A stretch of 64,000 nt of DNA from Phoronis australis (GCA_002633005.1 NMRA01000760.1:71432-135431), one strand, 5' to 3'. Shown: positions 10,629 to 23,049, counted from the first letter of the stretch. Numbers and translations are program-made. Notes: a model not told the origin generated them from the letters alone.

Positions 10629-13600
10629 CTAAAATAGCATTGTCTGAAGAGACTTGCGCACACTTGCCATTTCCTGTTGTTTCTGAAAAAGCAACAAAAG
10701 ACATGACGAGCACATTGAGATTGTTAAATATAATTCCATCTTTTGAGATAGGGTTGTATTGTATTGATAAATCATTTGTTTTAATGTCATTTTAAGATAC
10801 TCTATTCGCTTCATGTTTACAGAAAATGAGTAACAAATTTTTATGCAGTAGCTTGTGACACCTGTTTTAATTTGAATAGAAGTCCTGGCAATTTCCATAC
10901 AGCTTTTGACAGATGACTATAGATTAGAAAATCTTTATCTAGATGCCTGCTGTTTGAATTACAAACGCGTTAAGTACTCACAGTATCGGTCAGAATCTTC
11001 TTCTGCAATACTGCCATCTCCTTTTTCAACTCATTCTGAACAGTCTCCTGATAACTATGGTGATTACTCTCCAGTTCAGATAGTCCCTGTATCAAAATAG
11101 AATTACGTGGTGTGATACAAAGGAAACAAAAAGCAAAATCCAAACTTGCTCTCCATAATAGATAGCATGTATATTATTTAAAGATGTATTAAAGGAACAT
11201 TTTCTGTGAATGCCTTCAAGCTTACAATACCATGTAGGAAAATTGTTTTCATTCACACAGTAAANCTTTTGTTACAGAAAATGAGTAACAAATTTTTATG
11301 CAAATCGTGGTGCTACAAATATGCAAATCGTGGTGCTACAAATATGCAAATCGTGTTGCTACAAATATGCAAATCGTGGTGCTACAAATATGCAAATCGT
11401 GGTGCTACAAATTGCCAAAACCAGTAGCTTGTGACACCTGTTTTAATTTGAATACAAGTCCTGGCAATTTGAATAGAAGTCCTGGCAATTTGAATAGAAG
11501 TCCTGGCAATTTCCATACAGCTTTTGACAGATGACTATAGATTAGAAAATCTTTATCTAGATGCTTGCTGTTTGAATTACAATCGCATTAAGTACTCACA
11601 GTATCGGTCAGAATCTTCTTCTGCAATACTGCCATCTCCTTTTTCAACTCATTCTGAACAGTCTCCTGATAACTATGGTGATTACTCTCCAGTTCAGATA
11701 GTCCCTGTATCAAAATAGAATTACGTGGTGTGATACAAAGGAAACAAAAAGCAAAATCCAAACTTGCTCTCCATAATAGATAGCATGTATATTATTTAAA
11801 GATGTATTAAAGGAACATTTTCTGTGAATGCCTTCAAGCTTACAATACCATGTAGGAAAATTGTTTTCATTCACACAGTAAAAAACTGATGACAATTACT
11901 TTTGCCAGTCAATGTTGCTCAATCCTTAAGAACTTGAACTGCGGTGTTCCCTTTGATGGTTCAAAACAGTTGCTGAGGGCAAAAACATTTCGGAAGGTTT
12001 GCTAACGATGCAGTTCGCCCTCGTTTAGATGACTAAATAGGAAAGAAAATAGAAATAGGCATTTTACTTTCATAAAATCTATCTCATAATATTACTCACG
12101 ATGACAGGATTCTATTTACCAACAAGAACGCCAAACTGTCTGACTAGAGAAAACGCTACTGGGGTTAGACAATGCTAAAGCTGCAAATTCGAAAGTGGTG
12201 CACGTAGGTGGCTTGAGTTGATAACGGGAAACCGATAATTATCACTAAAGGATATTGTCAGACTGACTTTATGATAGTAAAAATCCCAATTCGATTTTTG
12301 TTTTTTAGCCAGCTAAACTGGACAGAATATAACTTTAACCAGCACACTTCATAGTTTTAATTTGGAATGTAATTGAGAAAAAGGTGCCACTTTACAAGAA
12401 TTTTTTTTGGTCTTGTGGCTATGTATAAACTCATTCCTGTTTTGTGCTGAACAAACAACTTTGTTACATAGATATAGTGCGTGAATAAACATAAAACATT
12501 TGGAATAAGCATAATCACTACAAGCTAATGCATTCTGTGGTTGCATAGTAACTAATGGTGTGGATAGTTTCACAATTTGAGAATAAGGACGTATGTACTG
12601 CGGTAAAGTGCCCTTATGTGTCTACAGACTGTCATCACCTCTGATGGCATCGAGTTCGTGTAATCATGAATCTCATGTTGTTCCTTACTTTTGTGAACTG
12701 TTCCAGTAGTTGGCGTACTGTTCTTAGTCGTTGAGACTGGACAGTTCTTATTTGTAGGAAAACCTTCTGTTGTTGCTTAAACAGGGCCTGTCAACAAAGA
12801 AAGAGTCGTATTAACACGTCCTAACACATTCCATTAAAAAATACACTTTGACATTGGTTGGTACATTAGTATATAAGCAAAATGCATCTATTTTGTAGGA
12901 TGATCAACTGTGGTCAACCAAATCAATATTGAATCGGCAATGCATTATATTATTGCCGCAGACTGTAGCAACAACTAGTACATGTAGACACAAGACATGT
13001 CCAAAAATTGGGCTAGAAATGCTGGTTTATAATATACCTGTAGTTTTTCTTCGTGCTCTTTTGTTTTCATCAAGTCAGTTTCCCACTGTGTAAGCACGTT
13101 ATTCACTTGCTTCTCGTATTCATCGCACAGTTTGCCTCTCTCGTTCAGCTGGTTTTTGATGAGCTCTTCAATCCTCTTGCATGTGGACTTGCCTGCCGCT
13201 TGAGTCAGCTGTTCAAGTCTTCTGGCTTTCACAGACATATTCTTTGACATGTCAGCTGAAAGGTGTATAAGAAATGGAATATAACATGAAGATCAAGCGG
13301 TTTAAAGACCCACTTGCAAATTACTCACTGTTTGCGAGTCTAACGGGTGTAAACAATTATGCCACTAATTAGTAAAATTATGTCATAAATAATAACTCAT
13401 AGATTAATCATTAAGATTTTTCTCTCCGGTATTGGAAATTTGATAATTGTACTTAAATCAGTGTTAAATGCTGCTTATGATGTATTCTAAAACTGAGTTG
13501 GCCAAAATAGCATCTTCCAACATTTTGGCATGTTGCAAGTGACACCTGGATGACTGCAGTGAGTGGTTCAAGTTTCATGCTTACAGTTACAGTGTAATTA

Positions 13601-15309
13601 CAGATACATTCTGGAGTAACAAAAATGAAGTATGATATTCAGAATTTGCACACAGTTGTCTTAACTTAAGTTCGCTCAATAGTAAAAGCATGAATTTTCA
13701 GTGATCAATGTGTTCCGGCTGGTACAAAACGTATTGTTTGACTACAATTCAATTGCCTGGCTTTTGAACACACTATGTGGTACTTTTGCCAAAATGAAAT
13801 TCAATGATAAATTTTATTTGATTTTGTACAAAAATAATTATCAAACCCATATTTTTCCACGTTGATGGGTAGTGATCAAACTCAGGTGCCACATAATACA
13901 GCCAGCACATGAAGGAACACCAGGCTTACCACAGATGCTGGATGCTGAGAAGTACAAGCACACCCAGGCAAACTTAACCACATGCCTCATTTGTTGTCAT
14001 TGCTTCCTACTAAAGAAACTTTACCATACTTGACTATCGTGATGCCAAAATTGCCAGTAATTCTAATTTAAGGAATGATAAAAACATCAAAAATATAAAC
14101 CTAATGGGATTGTAAACGGTCCTTAAAATTATAAAGGAAAAGAAATTGAAGGCATTTTCGTGAAAGACAAAGTTGGTGAAATATGTTCTGGTGGTCAATT
14201 TTTGATTGTATGTCATGTCACTTGTGGGTACAGTGCTTTAAATGGTATTAACTTGTGAAACGTTGAGTCACCTTTGTCACATTTTTACTGTAGTGCCAAC
14301 TGGAGACTGAATCTCACCATTTTTATGGAAATTGTTACCTTTGATCCACAAAAATATATAAGGAGACGGTGTTCTTCCATTCTGCACTTAGCATTGAGTG
14401 ACAGTGGTCCCTCATTTCCACTGCACCCAACATTAATTCTGGTGAGAACACTGGCCAGTAATACTCACCACCAAAGCTCTCAAACATCTTTTGCATCTCA
14501 TTCCTGTAAAATTAATAAAACATTGCTGTGCTACAATACTGCAGATAGGTGGATCCAGGGGGGTCAAGGATGCGGACCCCCATTTTTTCCCTTAATTTTA
14601 GTGATATCAAATCTAGAATTTTCAAATTGTTGACTTGGACCCCCTTTTTAAGAAATCCTTAATCCGCCCCCCCCTTTTTTAAAATCTTGGATCCAGCCCT
14701 GAGATTAGTAATCAACCCAATGCTATAATTATATTCTCAGTCATCACATCCCTGTTCACGGAACACACAAAACACTATGTGACGGAAAATTTACAGAAAT
14801 TGAATGTTAAATTTTAATGATCATTTTACTTATATATTCCATTCAGTCACTGATAGTGAAACAAAGAGCAGGCCTACCCAAATTTTCCACAGTCAACCCC
14901 ACCCTCTTCCTCCTCGTAACTTCTTTTGCGGGACGCCTTTGGAATAATAGGTGTTTCGTCTATAATACATGCACAGTCATTTTGTTAGGTACATAATATT
15001 AAAACTGTACTATCAATATATTTACAGTGCTTGTAAGTAAATTGATACATATTTTTTCTCGAATTGATTTAATTTAAAAAAATAATGATTGTCTTGCGTT
15101 ATTTTTCAGTCATGAATTGTATCAAAGAAAGTCCCGACTTATCAATCCATGCGTTTACCTTTCTTAAGCTGTTGAGAATCAAGGGAGTCTGAGTCACTGA
15201 GTGAATAGTCGGAAGGAGCACTCCTTTCTTCTTTCTTATTTTTGCCAGCGTTCGTCTTAGCCGTACTTTGATCTGCTAACTTCTTGGCAGGTTGTTTTGC
15301 CGGTGGCAT
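10629..15309 (-). CDS. SYCP3: synaptonemal complex protein 3, complete coding region, with duplicated exon 6
   Basis: Exons: 15309-15159, 14959-14878, 14503-14469, 13255-13038, 12787-12689, then 11704-11600 and/or 11086-10982, then 10682-10629. All junctions are GT-AG and phases agree. The protein is 247 residues with one copy of exon 6 or 282 with both (human 236). Seen: a basic, lysine-rich start (PPAKQPAKKL), an NLS-like SRKRSYEEEE, the conserved GNEMQKMFESFGADMSK block, then a long charged helix (KARRLEQLTQ...VQSQRLRTVRQLLEQF...NELKKEMAVLQKKI). It ends in the family signature QQEMASVRKSLQTMLF. Known: this Cor1/Xlr domain forms a helical tetramer that assembles into fibres on the lateral element of the synaptonemal complex in meiosis. 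The start ATG is 9 bp inside an exon whose acceptor (TTTACAG) is at 15319 or so, implying a noncoding first exon upstream. Expression is expected in germ cells. Confidence 0.95.
10982..11086 (-). CDS. SYCP3: SYCP3 exon 6, 3'-proximal copy
   Basis: 105 bp, 35 codons, phase 0 at both ends, with acceptor GATACAG and donor GTGAGT intact. It encodes GLSELESNHHSYQETVQN onward to KKILTDT, the central part of the coiled coil. The sequence is identical to the other copy, 618 bp away. Confidence 0.85.
11299..11413 (+). repeat. five 23-bp repeats, each with an ATGCAAAT octamer
   Basis: Five near-perfect head-to-tail copies of a 23-bp unit starting ATGCAAATCGTGGTGCTACA. Each carries ATGCAAAT, the canonical POU/Oct octamer; whether it is bound by anything is unknown. 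Confidence 0.9.
11600..11704 (-). CDS. SYCP3: SYCP3 exon 6, 5'-proximal copy
   Basis: Same 105 bp as 10982-11086 with its own intact acceptor and donor. Flanking intron differs by a few substitutions (for example AATCGCATT against AAACGCGTT just beyond the donor), so the two copies are not one read collapsed twice. Splicing could use either copy or both in frame. Confidence 0.8.
11883..12688. other. SYCP3 intron between exons 5 and 6
   Basis: About 0.8 kb, AT-rich with no recognisable feature. Confidence 0.5.
14542..14701. mobile_element. hAT-like MITE, about 160 bp, in SYCP3 intron 2
   Basis: Termini CAGATAGGTGGATCCAGG and, inverted, CAGGGCTGGATCCAAG resemble those of the elements at 34609 and 51577. 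The interior is rich in G or C runs (14561-14581, 14639-14684). I could not find a clean target duplication. Confidence 0.5.
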
Positions 15310-16244
15310 TTTTGAAACCTGTAAAGAATAGTGAAGAAGCAACCACTGAAGCCAAAGCAGTACTGACTCCTACTCCTAGTCCTAGTCCTGTTCATTGTTT
15401 TTGGTATTTTCTGCTCGCTAATTGCAAGGTAGGCCTTCGAATTTGCCTACTATTGGTTTCCGACAACACGACTAAGATAAAAAGTATAACCGCTGGGAAT
15501 GCAGAAGACACGTGCTTGATGCTTACGACAGAATCAATATTACATAGACAGAATAGTTAGCTTCAAGGCTTGTCCGTCTCCGCATTCGGGTGCATTCACG
15601 TCACACCGACATCTTGACTGGTAATTTACTATTGTTCAAATCAAACAATTACAAATACAGCTCCAAGTACGTGCTCCTAATGGTTATTGTGTATCTAAGA
15701 TGTACGTAGTTCAATCAAGACTTTTTCTAAAAGTAAAGTCCACTCACTTTTGAAAATAACGTGAATACCGCTACTACTAAAACAAGCACTTGTTAGCAGA
15801 CGACAGCTGTTTTATTTTTGTGTATTCCTACGCGAGATCAGTGACGTGCGCGCGGGATTGCTTGGGGCTTTTACGCAATGAACGAGCGTATGCATGCACC
15901 AATACATCTTAATGTGGTGTCTATGGCATGCACATTTTTAAACAAGCCGTTTAGAGCGTGGGGTTGATATAATACAATGTTAGGCTACGGAAAACAAGTG
16001 AAGTCGTTTAGTCAAAACTTGGTCGCGAGAAAATTCGAGCAAGGCTAGGAACAATTCTGGCAGCGCAGCATCCGGGAAGAACATGGAGAAACAAACGGAG
16101 GCCGAAATATAGAAGAGAGATTACATTACCAGCAATATTGAAACCGTGAATTGCGCATGCGCGAAAATCACTCAGTTAGCCCCCTTCAGAATACATGGGA
16201 TTCGCAGAAAACACAGCGTGAGGGTCTTATTTATGAATCAATCA
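15310..16244. other. SYCP3 5' flank
   Basis: Holds the presumed noncoding first exon and promoter of SYCP3. A GC-rich patch with TGACGTGCGCGCGGG at 15841-15855 is the most promoter-like stretch. No TATA box is evident and no transcription start can be fixed. Confidence 0.3.
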
Positions 16245-16572
16245 CATTTGCCGATAGCACATAACATAGATGAGTATTTTGTTAAAAACGTGGCCAAGTT
16301 TCAGCAAAATTGGAAAAAATTTTATGTTTAACATGGTATGGCTAAAGTTTTGGCTTATTTTGTCGCTTCGATCAGTGGAATCGCCGCTAAAAACCCGAAA
16401 GTGCATGTGAGAAAACGATAATTTTCGACCAAGCCTTTCATGTGCGGTTAGTTGCCGATAGACCCAACAGATGTCAGTATAATCAAGATTGAAATGTAGA
16501 ATTTTGAAGAAAATTAGACAAAATTTTGTATTTAACATGGGGTCGCCGAAAATTGCCAATTTTGGCCTTTTG
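16245..16572 (+). repeat. diverged ~204-bp tandem repeat running into the first gap
   Basis: A unit beginning TGCCGATAG at 16249 recurs, diverged, at 16453. Both copies share AAAATT...TTTAACATGG followed by a TTTTGGC block. The second copy is cut by the gap. Confidence 0.6.
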
Positions 16573-16947
16573 NNNNNNNNNNNNNNNNNNNNNNNNNNNN
16601 NNNNNNNNNNNNNNNNNNNNNNNNNNNNNNNNNNNNNNNNNNNNNNNNNNNNNNNNNNNNNNNNNNNNNNNNNNNNNNNNNNNNNNNNNNNNNNNNNNNN
16701 NNNNNNNNNNNNNNNNNNNNNNNNNNNNNNNNNNNNNNNNNNNNNNNNNNNNNNNNNNNNNNNNNNNNNNNNNNNNNNNNNNNNNNNNNNNNNNNNNNNN
16801 NNNNNNNNNNNNNNNNNNNNNNNNNNNNNNNNNNNNNNNNNNNNNNNNNNNNNNNNNNNNNNNNNNNNNNNNNNNNNNNNNNNNNNNNNNNNNNNNNNNN
16901 NNNNNNNNNNNNNNNNNNNNNNNNNNNNNNNNNNNNNNNNNNNNNNN
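16573..16947. other. assembly gap (N)
   Basis: 375 unresolved bases, followed by a run of 15 G. Tandem repeats on both sides suggest that a satellite array caused the gap. Confidence 0.95.
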
Positions 16948-16961
16948 GGGGGGGGGGGGGT

Positions 16962-17810
16962 TACGTACACTACGCACAGTCAACCAACTTCAAATTTTGA
17001 CTAAGTTACAAATGTATGAGATGGTCTTGAGTTTTGTGTTGCCTCTACTTGTTGGTTTGTTGCCAGTTGTCTTGAGAGATAGAGAACTTGCCTCTGCAAC
17101 ATCAGTTGTCACATGACGTGTCTTCTAGGATGTTAAGTACTAGCCAAGTCCTGCGTGGCATTTTATTGCCCCAAAATTTGATAATGTCCATTGTTTTTTG
17201 TCAGACTGGATTCATTTATTAAATATCAGTATTGTCCATGAGAACAGCATTATGTAAACATACTTGTGGGCAATACTTTATAGCATAGAGGTTGAAGGTA
17301 CGTACACTACACAGGGGTACGTACACTACATGTCAATGATTTGTCAGGTTTATAAAAATACGTAGAATCTACTGAGAGTTCGTTCATTTACCAAATCTAT
17401 TCAAAGAGAACAAAAAAGTACAGCATTCATGTGCATATCTGTCTGTCATTCTTTGAAAACAGGCACGTGTTAAAATATAGGGGTACGTACATTACACAAA
17501 TGCTAATATTTCACTCAAAACAAATGTATTTGTAATTAACACCCTTTTAACCTAGCATTTTTAGTAGAGGAAACTGTCTGTGACAAATGTTGCTTACTTA
17601 CCGTGTAATATTTTTGTTTCATGACATTTGTTCACATCGGGGTATGTACACTACACAGGGGTACGTACACTACATTTCAATAACATGTCAGGTTTGTAAC
17701 TAAATACTAAGAATCTACAGAGAGTTAGTTGATTTACTAAATCAATTCAAAGAGAAAAAATAAAAAGCACAACATTCATGTGCACATCTGCCGTACTTTT
17801 TCAACATAGC
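16962..17810 (+). repeat. ~343-bp tandem repeat with GGGGTACGTACACTAC motifs
   Basis: CACAGGGGTACGTACACTAC occurs near 17312 and 17655. Each is followed by the same diverged ~150-bp block (TGTCAGGTTTRTAA, AGAGAGTT, CAATTCAAAGAGAA, CATTCATGTGCAYATCTG). Single motif copies also lie at 16962 and 17479. Probably satellite DNA continuous with the gap. Confidence 0.65.
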
Positions 17811-20800
17811 AGAACCCAGTCAATATCCAAACTTTTGGTTTATTTAGATATTGAATAATTTGCTGTGTTGCCTAGGTTAACATATTCTGTAGTTCTTTTT
17901 ATGACAGAGTTTTGAACTTTCTTTACAGTAGGTGAGGGTTAGAAACACAGAATTTACAAATTTCGTAACGAGTGCCTGTTTTATGATGAACCCTACCATT
18001 TCTCAATGATTAAGCACAACTTCATCTAAGTGATTCTAAAAGGGACTCAAGTTGTTCCCAGTCATATCTAAGCAATTGCTTACTTGATAAAATAAATTTC
18101 TTTTCTATTGTTGACAATTGAAAATTGTAATTTTTAAAATGGCCACTCGCAACGCTAAAAATGCATGAAATTCATAGACAAAAACATGCATAAATTTCTC
18201 AAACATTGTCCGATTTTGATGATTCCTCTTTAATTGGCACAACTAAATATCTCTTTGCATATGAGATTCAGTTGACATTTGGTAACTGACCAAAAAAATT
18301 ATTTTAGACCGTAACACAGTCAACTCTCGAATATGGACCTTGATTGTGATTTAGCCGACTAAAAACCATACAATAACATTGATCAAAATCGGAATTAATG
18401 TTTGAAGTTCAGACAGCTTGAAGGCTATTCATTGCTTTCTGGTTTTTATATTTATGAGTCTGTGAAAATCGACTTAATATCCTGATCCGTTGGTGATTTT
18501 CGTTTATTATAAAAAATCTTGTAAGATATTTATGTTTCAATGAATTTTAATGTCTGTCAGTTGAAATTTGAAAAACTCGTTATCATATTGATAGTACGCA
18601 GCGTCTTTTGGAAAGATTTTTGTGCTATGACCGCGAATTTGTTGCACTCGGTAGAGCAGGACATCGTTAATGGTATTGGGAGAAAGAACAATTCCTCATG
18701 GCTTGTTGAGCCCCTGTTTTGTGTAAATTTATTGAGTTTTGTGTTTGCTATGGACGGCTGAAGTCAAGCACCTGTGGAATTTCTAGTCCGGAGAATCATA
18801 CCTTGTAGGTATTCTATATATGTAGTGTATTTGTTACGGTCAGAAGCTGAGGACGCCTGTGGTTCGAGTGCCTTCTTACAAAACACACCTCTGAACGCAG
18901 TCACCAAACCTGGTGGTCCGAGACCAGAGCGACCGCGAGTCGGCTCACCAACATCATAGGTTTAGAGGCATTACGACGTTTTCCCGTTGCTCCCAACATG
19001 TTCGGTTCTATAGCCCAACAATAAGTTGTGAGGTTTACCCCTGTAGCCAATATCTTACACGACTGATTAACTCTATTCTGGCATTCATGGTTGAAGGGCC
19101 AGCTCTCTTTTGTTCGATAATTGCTCTAATCTTCAGTAAGATCGTATCTAGCCTGACTGGGCTGTGCGGTTAAAAATAACAGTTAAGTTATAACATATTT
19201 GAACATAAACCAATAGCATTTCTGAAATCCGAGTAGGGCTCAGGGTGAAATTTTGCTTGGCAAAATTGAAAAAAATTTAGGACTTCTACCACTGAAAGTT
19301 ACTTCCGAACAAGTTTCATTAAAATTTTTGCAAAATTTTGTAATCTGATGACCCCAAGAACATCTACAGGGTTCGGGAGTTTCCAGTCGTCGGCATTACC
19401 CGCTGGTCGTGTTACAGTGGTTTTAAAAGTTTACAATTTCTTTAAAATTGTATTCGGATATCCAAGCACCCTCTGAGCTCATCATACAACAATAGCTCGA
19501 ACGGAGCTTGGACATAATAATAATAATAAATAAAATTTAGCAAATGTCTACTGTCTAACTTTCAAATAGACAGCTCATTACATGGGTTGAAGTTTAGGAC
19601 TTAACACAGAAATTTAGCAGCAAACTCCATTCTTTAAAAAGAACAAAATTGGTGATGTTGATTCTTGTAGTGTGTGATACCGCAAACAAGAGACATTGGA
19701 ACGCGTTTTCACGATTGTTATGTTACGAACGACGCTAAACAAACAAAAAAATATCCATGAACATTTAGGAAATAGACAATGTTGCTTTGAACACTTATTT
19801 GTAACATGAATTATTGGATTGGATATTCTTTTGTAAGGCAAACTTAATTTATAACTGTAGAACACAAACATAAAAACATAAGGTCATTCGGTACTTATAA
19901 AAAACACGCAGAGCTTGAAGGGCTCTGGAAACAGTAGCTACATATTGTCAGTGTCTAATTTTAATAGTCTTTGTTGATGTTTTTTAGTTAATTATATTAA
20001 CAATATTTTGAAATACATGCGAGTATTTGATGATTTCAGAGAAAGAAATATATAAAAACTAATTGTCTTATTTAGTTTAAATTAGCAATACAGAGTAACA
20101 ATGGGATGTTTGGTACAAAACTCTACCTTTTCAATGTTCTTTTGACTTGTGACACATAAAAATGACAAAAGTTATAATTAAAACCAAAAAAGATTTCGCC
20201 CTCGAAAGGTACAGTTCGTCAATGCAAATTGGCTGATGTCTCAATTCTATTGAACTCCTGTCATGCCTGCTACGTTTGGACTCAAACAAGACCACATAGA
20301 ACTTTTCATAATTCAGAGACAACCATCGCGTCGTTATGTATTTCACGACAGAATGTTTTTCTTCGCGTTTGGCGACCTGGGAAAAACCCCAGGTCGCCAC
20401 AGAGAGTATCAAAGTCAAAAAATCCCCCGAAATTCGCTTAAAAATTTGTGGTGACTTCCAAACTTAAAATTACTAACAATTTTCCTAGATTTGATACCTT
20501 TGGTTCACAATTGCACATTTTAATTCGTGAAATCAGTGCATTTGGCACCCTCAGCAGTCCACATACATCAAACAAGTGCTTAAATTGTGAGAGGAAGTAA
20601 ACAGACGGTAGCGAGAATGGTTCGCCAACAATCTGGCAAGATCGGTGAAACACGAACCACCAGTGTATGCGATCGTTTGCGTTCTATGTTCGTTCGCTGG
20701 AGAAATTGAGGTAGAGGTTGATCACTGGGAAAAAATTAATGGAATTGAAGAGATACGCGTAAGTTTCTAAGAATGGGGTACGGTACGACCGTTTTTTTTA

Positions 20801-22280
20801 GTACAAGATTTCGACGTAAGGTTTGGTAATCTTAGGTTTCGTTTGGCGACCTAAGGTTTTCGCCAAGTCGCCAAATGCGTCTTACGCTAAGCGTTGAGCA
20901 CTGTACCTGTATGTGGTCTAAATCCCGTGCTAGTTGTTTTAGAGGGAGAGAAGGTCATGAAACCTTCAGTACAGTCTATGAATTATCCGCAAATGAAGGT
21001 ATTTGTACACACGTTGACGAAACTGAGTTACGTCTGATAAGAAGACATTCTCAGAATTTGTAATGATTTAAAAAGAAAACAACAACAAATATTAAATGAT
21101 ATATTGCTTTAACATTAATATCTAATAATGAATACTATACTAGACATAAAAACTTTAGTGCGTGGTTCAATGGTATCCTAGTAACAACGTCCGCTGGTGC
21201 TTCTACTTTTAACAAATCACTGCTAATCATCTATAATCGGACCTCTGACCTATGACCTTGGCTATTGCAGGCTGTACACACGTATTATAAATTTTCGAAA
21301 ACAGTTCTGTATTAGAAACTTCATTTAGAACTCGGTGTAGTTTATTAAGGATGAAACTACACAGACATAATCTCTGAAATGAATATAAGGCCAACTATCA
21401 ACAGCTGGCAGGTGTCTTACGATCCAGTAAACACGAAGAAATGAATGATAACGTAATTCAAGTGTAATTAACTGAATACTAAGTTGCTCATTTTGAATGT
21501 GTTCAGGCATATTGTTAAATTATCTTACAATTGTTTAAGATATGCCCGATGAGCTCCGCGCGTTGACAACAAAGGTAAAGGAACATGGGGAAGTAGAGGT
21601 GATTATTTGACAACGAACAAAACACGTAAGTTATGAAATGCAAGACGCCAGGAACTTGCTTGCTGCAATAAAAAAAAAAAAAAAAAAAAAAAAAAAACGT
21701 ATCGGGTGTGCATGGCAGGCTAATAATTGCAATGCAAAGATCACATGAGTCATCAAGGTAGGAGTAGAGCCCAATGTCAAAACAGAGTAATTTGCAACAA
21801 AGTTATCAGAATATTTAAGTTAAATGTGACGTGGGTATAACAAAGCACTGCGAATATCACATATGTTATTATGGATGGACGTAAATTGAATTGATCATAT
21901 CATAAGCGGATTTAGGGTCCCCTCACGGACACGTTTTTAGGGGCTACGCTGACATCTAGCCTTCGAAAATTGTGGTTCCTTGCGACATCCCTGGAACCAC
22001 CAGAGAATGCAAAGCGTTTTTTTTATCCCAGTGTCAGTTCACAAGTAACTTTTAGACTGAAAAATAAATTTTTGAGGTAAAACAAGTTGCGTGAACATAT
22101 TGGTTCGTGTCCTCTACACATCTAAACGGAAATGATATCAATGTGAACTTGAAGTGGTCGAGGCGCTATACGAATCCACGGTATACGTAGCGCATGCGTA
22201 GTGGCGTGGTAAAGAATTGGGTAGAATATATCATACCGGTACCCATGGAGCAGACAAGCCACTTTTTCCATAATTTTGCT
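17811..22280. other. gene-poor spacer
   Basis: No exon-like or conserved coding sequence seen on either strand; longest open frames are under 100 codons and show no family resemblance. Contains two hairpins near 20371 and 20842 and a 28-A tract at 21670-21697 that may be an old retroelement tail. Confidence 0.5.
20371..20398. other. perfect 11-bp-stem hairpin
   Basis: GGCGACCTGGG and its exact complement flank a 6-base loop. A related motif, GTTTGGCGACCT with an inverted AGTCGCCAAA, recurs at 20841-20875. Function unknown; it is followed by no T-run and is not a bacterial-type terminator in this context. Confidence 0.6.
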
Positions 22281-22289
22281 TTATGGAAA

Positions 22290-22524
22290 CAGAGGCGGAT
22301 CTACAGAGGGGGGGGTTCAGGGGGTTGAAACACCCCCTCGGGACACGATCACAAATAAAAATTGAAAAAATGTCGCCAGTAAAACGACATCAGCTACTAA
22401 AAACCACAAAAGATCTTACATAGGAGGGGCAAACCCCCTCCCGACCTTCCCTCCGCTCGGCGCAACGCGCCTCGGATTTACTCGGATCCTAACCCCCCTT
22501 ACTGAAAACGTAGATCTATCACTG
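22290..22524. mobile_element. hAT-like MITE family A, copy 1
   Basis: 235 bp with termini CAGAGGCGGATCTAC and (inverted) CAGTGATAGATCTAC. Internal sequence is about 80 percent alike to the copy at 46887-47125, including CAGCTACTAAAAACCACAAAA. Flanks GGAAA and GGGAA could be a decayed 5-bp duplication. Confidence 0.75.
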
Positions 22525-22859
22525 GGGAACCCGATAATAATATGGTTTTTTTCTTAAGATATCGAGTACCTAGTAACAATAGTGCTTGATAATAAATTTA
22601 TGGTACGACTACGTGATTACAGTGGCATTGTTTTGATACAGAAACTTTCTGATTGTGTATGAAGTTAGCTTTTATTCCTCAGATCTCCGCTTCACAGGTC
22701 TCCGAGGGATTGGTGGTACACAGAATATTAATTTGCGAATGTAATGTTATGATTACAATAACTTAAAGACGTGTTTTTCTTCCTTGTTTACATGACTAAC
22801 TAATAGTATGAATACTGCACCCTGGTGTGGACTTTTTAATGAGCACAGGCCAAGAAATC

Positions 22860-23049
22860 GCTTTTGCATTATATCCAGGATCTCATTTACTCCCTTGTAT
22901 AATGTACCTTCACCAGTAAGACCGAGCTCAGAGGAGCAGGAGACACCTTTGTGCTGTGATTGATTTTCAACCAGTGAATCCAGGATTCGAACACAGGCAG
23001 TCTTCCAAACAGGAGTCCGGGAATCAAATCACTGAGCCACACCGTCTCC
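22860..23049 (-). repeat. tRNA-derived SINE
   Basis: On the minus strand from 23049: GGAGACGGTGTGGCTCAGTG contains a good A box (TGGCTCAGTG), and GTGTTCGAATCC about 45 bases on is a good B box for RNA polymerase III. A non-tRNA body follows to about 22860. There is no intact cloverleaf end, so this is a SINE and not a tRNA gene. Confidence 0.7.

Larger units (their letters stand above)
10819..11882. repeat. tandem segmental duplication carrying SYCP3 exon 6
   Basis: Unit A runs 10819-11264 and unit B about 11274-11882. Both begin at ACAGAAAATGAGTAACAA and end at CATTCACACAGTAAA. Unit B has expanded internally: five 23-bp repeats at 11299-11413 and three copies of a 21-bp TTTGAATAGAAGTCCTGGCAA-like repeat near 11450-11513. 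A single N at 11265 sits at the junction. Confidence 0.85.

Noticed and set aside
11299-11413. CRISPR-like regular array
   Set aside because: Head-to-tail 23-bp repeats without spacers, in a eukaryotic intron.
16242-17116. Long frames spanning the first run of N
   Set aside because: Open only because N has no stop codons.
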